Part shown: piece after piece, positions 21,084-26,773 of the stretch | How the letters are laid out: the number at the start of each line of letters is the position of its first letter | How positions within the stretch are numbered: the stretch's first letter is position 1 | NCBI GenBank assembly: GCA_023411575.1 | Contig: JAEYOP010000025.1 | Location: 1 to 32,094 of the forward strand | DNA: 32,094 bases | Origin: Bacillota bacterium | GTDB lineage: Bacteria > Bacillota > Clostridia > Acetivibrionales > DTU013 | Reading direction: 5' to 3' | Made by a program: the position numbers and the translations under genes | The notes under the pieces: generated by a model | Database searches by the model: none | Seen by the model: the letters and a program-made list of their open reading frames with translations, nothing else | Told to the model about the DNA's origin: nothing

Positions 21084-21389
21084 TCAAATCCATAAATGTG
21101 AAAAATATTCTTTAAATAAATCTAATGACTTATGTAATTTTTCACCTTCATCATCTTTGGTTAATGGACATAAGTCGTGATTTAAATAATCTTGAAAACC
21201 ATCAATCATTTCTTATAAAACATTATCCCAATTTTCCGCACTTTCAAGTGCTGTTGGATAACCACCCTTATACTCTTTTAAATATTTTAATCGCTCAATA
21301 ATCCATATACAAAATGAATAATCAAGATTATACGTATCTTTACTTATTTTCTTCATTTGTTTTTTCTTTAAAATAGTTTTGTTCTTCAT
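21084..21389 (-). pseudogene. Gene interrupted by one in-frame TAA stop
   Basis: A 102-codon frame has a good start (ATG 21389, AGAGTGAGG upstream) and reads MKNKTILKKKQMKKISKDTY to AENWDNVL, then TAA at 21213-21215, then continues in the same frame as EMIDGFQDYLNHDLCPLTKD to a TGA at 21084. The pieces join naturally (58 and 42 residues) with Lys (AAA) the probable original residue. No other start with a ribosome site precedes the second half. Either a point nonsense mutation, or a suppressor or readthrough case; the downstream codons show no decay, so the change is recent. Confidence 0.8.
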
Positions 21390-21432
21390 ATCCTCACTCT
21401 TTTTAAAAGATTACTTTTATTTAGTTTTTTAT

Positions 21433-21633
21433 TTAACCTTTAACTACTTCTGTTATATTATGACTTCTCAAAAGGTTTAACGCCTTACTACCTAAATCGT
21501 CACATAAAGCAAGTGTATAAGTTTCATTGTTTCCAAAATGTAATATAATTAAATCATCTTTTCTTTCAAATGCTTTCAATCCACGCAACGCAAGTTCTAA
21601 ATCTCCGTTATTTAACCAATTTAATCTTTCCAT
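21433..21633 (-). CDS. Hypothetical protein, 66 residues
   Basis: Starts MERLNWLNNGDLELALRGLK and continues with strands (DLIILHFGNNETYTLALCDD) and a last helix KALNLLRSHNITEV. AGGAGATG before the ATG. Not recognised. Confidence 0.72.
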   Translation of the reverse strand: MERLNWLNNGDLELALRGLKAFERKDDLIILHFGNNETYTLALCDDLGSKALNLLRSHNITEVVKG

Positions 21634-21658
21634 AATTACATCTCCTATTCATAATAAA

Positions 21659-21976
21659 TTATCGTAAATCCCACTTAATATCTCTCATAATATCTTTTAT
21701 CTTTTCATTGATACTTGAATCATCAAATTTGTTATCTTTTATTTCTTCTAGCAAATCATATGTCTTAGTCAATGTTGCCTTACAATCCTCGTATTCATCT
21801 TCGTAATCTTCAACATCTTCTGGGTGTACCAAATCACATCTTCCACATTGAATTTCTTTTTCATCTTCTATCAATTCCACAATAACGTCATATGTATCAT
21901 CATCTACTACTTGATGTAAGTCATAAACACAATCAATAAAATATGGTTCATTATTTTTCATTAACACTTTACTCAT
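21659..21976 (-). CDS. Hypothetical protein, 105 residues, strongly acidic
   Basis: Begins MSKVLMKNNEPYFIDCVYDL and has a run of acidic residues around 45-65 (CGRCDLVHPEDVEDYEDEYE). One CxxC is at CGRC. The C-terminus is helical (DLLEEIKDNKFDDSS). The strong negative charge could mimic DNA or bind metal; not shown. AAAAGGGG upstream. Confidence 0.7.
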   Translation of the reverse strand: MSKVLMKNNEPYFIDCVYDLHQVVDDDTYDVIVELIEDEKEIQCGRCDLVHPEDVEDYEDEYEDCKATLTKTYDLLEEIKDNKFDDSSINEKIKDIMRDIKWDLR

Positions 21977-21989
21977 ACTCTTACCCCTT

Positions 21990-22352
21990 TTATTTATCCA
22001 TCTTATTTAAAATATATTTTTCAAAACATGAAATCGCAATTCTATCAAACTCATCTTTAGTCAATATTTTTAACGAATCAATATCAAAATATCTACTACT
22101 TGTATTCACATAATCACTTATTTCTGACCGTAATTCAAACCCTGTAAATCTGAAAGTGTTTATCTCTAATTCAAACCCGTCAATATCTAAAACATATGCA
22201 AAGCTCGTTTGTCCTTCGTATTCAAACAAGATATATTTGTTTCGCAAACTTTCAATCATCTTACTTACGTTTGCCTCTTTTTCTTTTTGAATTTCCTTTT
22301 CTAAATACTCTTTTCTAAGATTTATGTTTTTTAACTCTTCTTTTAACGTCAT
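21990..22352 (-). CDS. Hypothetical protein, 120 residues (paralogue of 23072-23434)
   Basis: Starts MTLKEELKNINLRKEYLEKE at 22352 behind AAGGGGAT; the longer open frame has TTG and no site. The first 40 residues are a coiled coil, then a strand-rich domain (KYILFEYEGQTSFAYVLDID), ending LKILTKDEFDRIAISC. The protein at 23072 has the same order (coiled coil, FKFDETDDVFLMVD, FKVLGKEEWMIII), so the two are probable duplicates. Role unknown. Confidence 0.72.
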   Translation of the reverse strand: MTLKEELKNINLRKEYLEKEIQKEKEANVSKMIESLRNKYILFEYEGQTSFAYVLDIDGFELEINTFRFTGFELRSEISDYVNTSSRYFDIDSLKILTKDEFDRIAISCFEKYILNKMDK

Positions 22353-22403
22353 GTCCGTATCCCCTTTTAAAATCTTCATTTTATTTCCATATTCTAAAAT
22401 CCG

Positions 22404-22421
22404 TCCATTGATAGTCAATGG
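22404..22421. repeat. TTGA-N3-TCAA palindrome, copy 3, in a 17-base hairpin
   Basis: CCATTGA-TAG-TCAATGG, 7-bp arms, lies 3 bases after the stop of the 200-residue gene. The inner 11 bases (22408-22418) match the copies at 1859, 15164 and 25325. Confidence 0.6.
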
Positions 22422-22423
22422 GT

Positions 22424-23026
22424 TTAGGATTCCTCGATTTCAAACTCTTTAAGTTCTAGCACTTCAAACATATTTTTGCCTGTTTCTGATACAAAGTTTG
22501 ATAATACTTCCATTGGGTCAGTATACCACCAATTTATACCTTTCCTTTTGAACTTCTTTCCTGTTTTATAGGCTTCTTCTAGTGTCATATATTCTTTTTC
22601 TCTTTCCCATAGGATTTCGCCCATATATTCTACTTTTATAATATCCAATCCTTCACCAATATAATTGGTTAACGACTCTCCATACTTATTAATACTGCCT
22701 AACGACTTTAATAAACTTGAGTCGTTTGTATCATATAAGTTTCCTAAGAACAATAATCTTTTCTCGCCATTTCTATATGTAAGTACCATGCCATCTTTTA
22801 AATCTGACTTTGTAAATTCTTCTTTTACCAATTCGACCTCACATTCATTATCTTCAAACCATGATTTAAAAGCTTTAAATCCACTCCCTTTTCCTTGATG
22901 AGACCATACATTAAAAATATAATCCGTTTCATCTGTAATCTCCCCGTTATTAACTTCATAAACTTTTCCAATAATAAAACTTTCTGGTTCATCATATTTC
23001 AAAAATCTAACTTTAAAATTTTCCAT
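22424..23026 (-). CDS. Hypothetical protein, 200 residues, two-domain
   Basis: The N-terminal domain starts MENFKVRFLKYDEPESFIIG, beta-rich. Then EEFTKSDLKDGMVLTYRNGE and FLGNLYD, a small domain frequent in accessory proteins of Firmicute phages. The last part MTLEEAYKTGKKFKRKG and WWYTDPMEVLSNF is another known small module. The protein looks like fused modules rather than a single fold. AAAGGAG precedes the ATG; function unknown. Confidence 0.75.
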   Translation of the reverse strand: MENFKVRFLKYDEPESFIIGKVYEVNNGEITDETDYIFNVWSHQGKGSGFKAFKSWFEDNECEVELVKEEFTKSDLKDGMVLTYRNGEKRLLFLGNLYDTNDSSLLKSLGSINKYGESLTNYIGEGLDIIKVEYMGEILWEREKEYMTLEEAYKTGKKFKRKGINWWYTDPMEVLSNFVSETGKNMFEVLELKEFEIEES

Positions 23027-23071
23027 ATGTATTCTCCTTTAATTTGTTATTTTTTAGTTAAAATATTCCTT

Positions 23072-23434
23072 TTATTTACATAAATTTGTTATACAGCTCA
23101 TTGTTTTATTGTTTATAATAATCATCCATTCCTCTTTACCTAAGACTTTAAACCCAGAATCAATATCAACTATAAAGAACTGATTTTCTACTGTTTCAAA
23201 TCCATCGTTTGGATAGAATACAATCCCACTTCCTTTTACGCTTCCACCCCTACGTTCATCCACCATAAGAAAAACATCGTCAGTTTCATCAAATTTAAAT
23301 CTTACATAATTGCCTACAGTGTCATTTAAGAATTTGTTTAACTCTAATTGTTTTCCACATCTAATATCTTCCTCAATTTCTGCAATTTCTCGTTTCATAT
23401 TTGCCAGTCTGTCTAATTTTTCTTGGACGGTCAT
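23072..23434 (-). CDS. Hypothetical protein, 120 residues (paralogue of 21990-22352)
   Basis: Begins MTVQEKLDRLANMKREIAEI, a coiled coil of about 35 residues, then a beta domain (GNYVRFKFDETDDVFLMVDE), then FKVLGKEEWMIII as in the paralogue. AAGGAG upstream. No family assigned. Confidence 0.72.
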   Translation of the reverse strand: MTVQEKLDRLANMKREIAEIEEDIRCGKQLELNKFLNDTVGNYVRFKFDETDDVFLMVDERRGGSVKGSGIVFYPNDGFETVENQFFIVDIDSGFKVLGKEEWMIIINNKTMSCITNLCK

Positions 23435-23449
23435 AGTCTCACTCCTTTT

Positions 23450-23770
23450 TTAAAATAACTGTCTTACTTCAGACCAATCATATCTTTCGATTTGACCGGT
23501 ATTAATATTTACTATTTCTCTATATTTTTCTCCGTCAACCATTTTGTAGCCATATTCCTCCAATAATTCACTATTCAATTCATTATCATCATGTGGAGAA
23601 AAGATTAGTTTTCCATGTTGGAACACTTCGTTTAGTTTTAATTTTTTTACATCGTCATTTAATAACCACAATTCTGCTTCAATATTCCATGCCGTATATA
23701 TAGCTTTTACTAGGTTACTTTCTTGAAAAACACCTTCATCTCCCATATTATTTATATAGTAAAACTTCAT
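23450..23770 (-). CDS. Hypothetical protein, 106 residues
   Basis: Begins MKFYYINNMGDEGVFQESNL. A mixed strand and helix pattern with hydrophobic AIYTAWNIEAELWLL; the end reads IERYDWSEVRQLF. GTGAGGTGAG before the ATG. Not recognised. Confidence 0.72.
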   Translation of the reverse strand: MKFYYINNMGDEGVFQESNLVKAIYTAWNIEAELWLLNDDVKKLKLNEVFQHGKLIFSPHDDNELNSELLEEYGYKMVDGEKYREIVNINTGQIERYDWSEVRQLF

Positions 23771-23790
23771 TATCTCACCTCACTTCTTTT

Positions 23791-24120
23791 TTATTTGACA
23801 ATCTTTATTTCTAAACTGCGATAACTGCACATATATCCAGTAGGAACAATTTCTGTTTCTATTTGTTTGCCATATTTCTTCTTTAGTAATTCGCTAATCC
23901 TGTTGTAAATTTCCTCCTGTTCGTCTGAACGCTCTCTTATTAAACTCATGTATCTAGGAAATGTTCTTGCGTTGGTAGTTTTGATTCCGTTTTCTATTGC
24001 AAAATTTATATTGTGTACGGCTTCTTTATATAGACGTTTTACAAACTTGCGTACAAGTTTATTCTTATTTTCTTCAGCTTTCTCGTATAAAGTTTTCTTT
24101 TTAAACAATATCTTAATCAA
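23791..24120 (-). CDS. Basic hypothetical protein, about 109 residues
   Basis: Lys- and Arg-rich: MIKILFKKKTLYEKAEENKN, then FVKRLYKEAVHNINFAIENG, TTNARTFPRYMSLIRERSD and a last strand pair. The TTG start at 24120 touches the AAAGGGAG site; TTG at 24108 or ATT at 24117 are alternatives. The positive charge suggests nucleic acid binding. Unrecognised. Confidence 0.7.
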   Translation of the reverse strand: MIKILFKKKTLYEKAEENKNKLVRKFVKRLYKEAVHNINFAIENGIKTTNARTFPRYMSLIRERSDEQEEIYNRISELLKKKYGKQIETEIVPTGYMCSYRSLEIKIVK

Positions 24121-24134
24121 CTCCCTTTAAATTT

Positions 24135-24290
24135 TCATTTTACAATTCCGTATTCCAATAATAGTTTTTCAATATGTTTAATTTTCAACTCGTCATCCAT
24201 TTTTGTACACATCAACCAAATTATAGTTTCAATACATTCTTTATATAACCCTCTATATAATTCTTCCAATCCATCATTATTAATTTTCAT
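24135..24290 (-). CDS. Small protein of 51 residues
   Basis: Reads MKINNDGLEELYRGLYKECI and ends EKLLLEYGIVK; helical. AGAAAGGATG lies about 10 bases before the ATG. Unknown function. Confidence 0.68.
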   Translation of the reverse strand: MKINNDGLEELYRGLYKECIETIIWLMCTKMDDELKIKHIEKLLLEYGIVK

Positions 24291-24343
24291 TGAGCAACAT
24301 CCTTTCTCATAATCTTATACTTTAATTAAAATTTTGATTTTAA

Positions 24344-24520
24344 TTACATTTGCTTTACTAATTCAATAAAACACTCAATGGTTTCTTTATCTTCTGGGTA
24401 CTTATTTTTCAAATGTTCTAATAAGATAATCATTGATGTTTTACTCTTGCCGTTCCCCCTAGCCAAGCGAAATTCTTCATCTTTATTAATATGTACTTTA
24501 TGGTCTCCAAATTTAAACAT
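24344..24520 (-). CDS. Small protein of 58 residues
   Basis: Begins MFKFGDHKVHINKDEEFRLA and then RGNGKSKTSMIILLEHLKNK. The phrase GNGKSKTS recalls a P-loop but lacks the G-x4-GK spacing. AGAGGTGAG and the motif TAAAAAATAACAAAT stand before its start. Unrecognised. Confidence 0.7.
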   Translation of the reverse strand: MFKFGDHKVHINKDEEFRLARGNGKSKTSMIILLEHLKNKYPEDKETIECFIELVKQM

Positions 24521-24544
24521 TTCTCACCTCTCATTTGTTATTTT

Positions 24545-24814
24545 TTATTTTATATATTGACTACACTCCAAACACACATTACATAATGGTGCAAATCTAC
24601 CATACGCTTTATCATCTTTATTACAAGCGTCAAATGGTTGATACTCGTCATAACAAGTTTTTAAGTAAGGACAATACTTTTTAATCTTACTCAATTCTTT
24701 AGCGACAGAAACTCTCTCTTTGTGAAGTTTTATGCACTCGGCATGTGTCCCACTTAAAACAATTTCACATATATCACAAGTCCTGTCATTCTTAAACTCT
24801 CCTACACATCTCAT
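24545..24814 (-). CDS. Cysteine-rich protein, 89 residues
   Basis: Starts MRCVGEFKNDRTCDICEIVL at 24814 (AAAGGAG upstream). Ten or so Cys in pairs (CDIC, CPYLKTC, CNVCLEC) indicate two or three zinc sites. Could be a zinc-finger regulator or RNA/DNA-binding protein. Family not recognised. Confidence 0.75.
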   Translation of the reverse strand: MRCVGEFKNDRTCDICEIVLSGTHAECIKLHKERVSVAKELSKIKKYCPYLKTCYDEYQPFDACNKDDKAYGRFAPLCNVCLECSQYIK

Positions 24815-24854
24815 TTTCCATTCTCCTTTATGTGTTTTTAATAAAATCACGATT

Positions 24855-25250
24855 CTATCTAATTTCTAAATCACTACAAGTCTGTCTTACGCTTACTGGT
24901 CGTTCCATAATCAACATCATAGATTGGTCTTTAAACATTCTTATTTGAAATCCTATACTACTACCCCAACTATTGATATTATCAAGTGGTCTGCCTGTCG
25001 TAACAAAATACTCCTTTTTATCCTCGTTGTATATTACGGCTCTAAAGAATAGTGCGTCATTATATCCTAGTAAATCTCCTTCCCCATCTGTTGTATCACT
25101 TAAAGCATACATATGTATCACACAGCTGAATTTATCTTCCCACAACGAATCTACTCTTTGATATTTTGTACCATCAAACATATTAAAATAACCATCTTCG
25201 TCTTTGTTTGTTCTAGTCATGTAATCTGAATTGATTTTTATTTCATTCAT
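24855..25250 (-). CDS. Hypothetical protein, 131 residues
   Basis: Begins MNEIKINSDYMTRTNKDEDG. Beta-rich (DKFSCVIHMYALSDTTDGEG, ALFFRAVIYNEDKKEYFVTT) with a final arginine (SDLEIR). AAAAAGGGG before the ATG. Not recognised. Confidence 0.72.
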   Translation of the reverse strand: MNEIKINSDYMTRTNKDEDGYFNMFDGTKYQRVDSLWEDKFSCVIHMYALSDTTDGEGDLLGYNDALFFRAVIYNEDKKEYFVTTGRPLDNINSWGSSIGFQIRMFKDQSMMLIMERPVSVRQTCSDLEIR

Positions 25251-25309
25251 ACAAAATCCCCTTTTTATTATTTTTTACTTTTAAAATCACATTAAAATCA
25301 AGGTTTTAT

Positions 25310-25480
25310 TTAACCTTCAATCTGTTGACTATCAATGGATTTACCCCACCAACCAGACCGAATATCTAAAGAATACCTCTTTTCTCCACATTGAGGCGTT
25401 TCAATCTCTACTATATCAAAACTCATATCTATAGGCATTGATTTTATTAGCTTTACAAACTCATCTCTATACAATCTCAT
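25310..25480 (-). CDS. Small protein of 56 residues
   Basis: Reads MRLYRDEFVKLIKSMPIDMS to RSGWWGKSIDSQQIEG. GAAAAGAGGTG precedes the ATG. The SIDSQ codons near the C-terminus contain the palindrome TTGATAGTCAA, as at the end of the zinc-finger gene at 15137. Unknown function. Confidence 0.7.
   Translation of the reverse strand: MRLYRDEFVKLIKSMPIDMSFDIVEIETPQCGEKRYSLDIRSGWWGKSIDSQQIEG
25325..25335. repeat. TTGA-N3-TCAA palindrome, copy 4
   Basis: TTGACTATCAA in the last codons of the 56-residue gene, 12 bases before its stop codon. Confidence 0.6.
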
Positions 25481-25530
25481 ATTTTCACCTCTTTTCTCAC
25501 TTTAAATAAAACGAATATTTTATAAGCATT

Positions 25531-25932
25531 TTACCACCACAAACTTCTCCAAATTAGCTTTAATATGTCAAAAACATCTGAAACGTCGTTTATATTTTCA
25601 AGATTGTCGTCTTCGCCGAGTAAGTATTTTCTGCACTTATCAAGTACAATGTCAATTAATTGTTGTTGTGTGTATTCAGAATCATTATAATTAAATATGT
25701 GAAAATCTTTGTTGATAATACCATTGGTTATCTCGTCATACATTTTTAGCCTTTCATATATGAAACAAATAAGTGTTAAATCAAACGACCATGTTTCTCT
25801 TTGGTCAAACCCGTATGTATATCTCTCTCCTTGCCAAACTCTTTCTCTTTTGTCCCCAACATCCTCGCACCAACCATAAGGGGTGTTTTTAATGTCTAAC
25901 CCTATATCAGACAGGTATTTGTGTTTTCTCAA
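25531..25932 (-). CDS. Hypothetical protein, 133 residues, phage-typical
   Basis: Starts (TTG) MRKHKYLSDIGLDIKNTPYG and includes GFDQRETWSFDLTLICFIYERLKMYD. The phrase 'RETW.lD...F..WLYErLkMY' recurs in proteins of many Firmicute phages with no known function. The end (DVFDILKLIWRSLWW) is hydrophobic and aromatic. First gene after the 26.0-kb promoter; AGAGAGGAAGTG is its site. Confidence 0.78.
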   Translation of the reverse strand: MRKHKYLSDIGLDIKNTPYGWCEDVGDKRERVWQGERYTYGFDQRETWSFDLTLICFIYERLKMYDEITNGIINKDFHIFNYNDSEYTQQQLIDIVLDKCRKYLLGEDDNLENINDVSDVFDILKLIWRSLWW

Positions 25933-25956
25933 GTTATCACTTCCTCTCTATAAAAA

Positions 25957-26008
25957 TAGACTATGTATTACCTGTCTTAATAATAGCATAGTCTAAATTG
26001 TGTGTCAA
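25957..26008 (-). promoter_or_regulatory. Strong promoter with 9-bp operator-like inverted repeat
   Basis: -35 TTGACA (26003-26008), 17-base spacer, -10 TATTAT (25980-25985). An inverted repeat TAGACTATG/CATAGTCTA (25957-25965 and 25987-25995) has one arm between -35 and -10 and the other in the first transcribed bases. The motif TAAAATATAACAAAT stands five bases before the -35. It should drive the leftward accessory block. Confidence 0.8.
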
Positions 26009-26018
26009 TATTAATTTG

Positions 26019-26222
26019 TTATATTTTATTGTTAATTTTTGATTTTGCTTCATTTATGTTTTTCTCAAGATTAACTATGGCTATTTTTGTTTTCTCTAGC
26101 ACTTCTTCAGCACATTCTATGTAATTTTTTAATGCTTCCTCTTCAGTCTCTCCACTACCAATAACCATTTTTACATCGTAAGTAGATATTATGTAATTAC
26201 TGCTTTTTGTTATTTCTAACAT
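26019..26222 (-). CDS. Hypothetical protein, 67 residues
   Basis: Begins MLEITKSSNYIISTYDVKMV and contains GSGETEEEALKNYIECAEEV, then a coiled coil (KTKIAIVNLEKNINEAKSKI). The strand-then-'GETEEEA..N' pattern is like the small HicB-type fold, but there is no toxin gene next to it, so an antitoxin role is not claimed. GGGGTGATT upstream; last gene of the replication module. Confidence 0.7.
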   Translation of the reverse strand: MLEITKSSNYIISTYDVKMVIGSGETEEEALKNYIECAEEVLEKTKIAIVNLEKNINEAKSKINNKI

Positions 26223-26226
26223 TTAA

Positions 26227-26763
26227 TCACCCCTCTAACAGCTCTCTTAAATGATAATACATCGTACAATAAATGAATTTGCCTATATCTTCTTTTTCTA
26301 CGAATACAAATGGTACGTTGTATCTCTCATAGAAGGTATGTAGTGTTGCTAAAAATGAACGCTTGTTATAACCACTTTTATAATTTTGAGTACATATATC
26401 ATGGTATTTGCCCTCAATTACCAATAGCATTTTAGCTTTTGAAATTGAAAATTCTTTTTCTATTCGCTCCCGACCTTTTGTGAAGTTTCCAGCCAACTCA
26501 TCAAGTGAGCCTTTTCTTTCTATTACTATCTCATTTTCAAATGTGATATCGGTCATTATACCCAATTCTTCGTTTTTCGGTATCATGAAAGAATAGTCTC
26601 CATATTTTAAATTGTGTTTTATATATGGGATATTATGTTTGTCAAAGTAGTTTTCCGTTATGTGCTGATTTTTCTTTTCATTCGTATCTACAAGAAACAC
26701 AATTGATTTCAGCAATACATCTCTTTGTTTATCTGTAAATTTTGGTGTACCAAATGTTTTCAT
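26227..26763 (-). CDS. ERCC4-type nuclease
   Basis: ERCC4/XPF nuclease fold, the type that cuts branched or flap DNA. The metal motif GDxnERKx3D is complete: Asp26 (FLVDTNEK), GDY at 55-57, then IERKGSLDEL at 81-90 (Glu82, Arg83, Lys84, Asp88). The C-terminal part has the expected MLLVIEGK strand and YERYNVPFVFVEKE. 178 residues is the single-domain size with no helix-hairpin-helix, as in other phage versions. It follows the polymerase gene and likely acts in replication or recombination intermediate processing. AGGGGTGA before the ATG. Confidence 0.82.
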   Translation of the reverse strand: MKTFGTPKFTDKQRDVLLKSIVFLVDTNEKKNQHITENYFDKHNIPYIKHNLKYGDYSFMIPKNEELGIMTDITFENEIVIERKGSLDELAGNFTKGRERIEKEFSISKAKMLLVIEGKYHDICTQNYKSGYNKRSFLATLHTFYERYNVPFVFVEKEDIGKFIYCTMYYHLRELLEG

Positions 26764-26773
26764 GCGTCACCCC

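Noticed and set aside
24344..24520. Walker A in the 58-residue protein (GNGKSKTS)
   Set aside because: The spacing G-x4-GK-S/T is not met and the protein is too short for a P-loop fold.
26019..26222. HicB-type antitoxin
   Set aside because: Only a loose resemblance, no HicA-like toxin neighbour and no DNA-binding domain.
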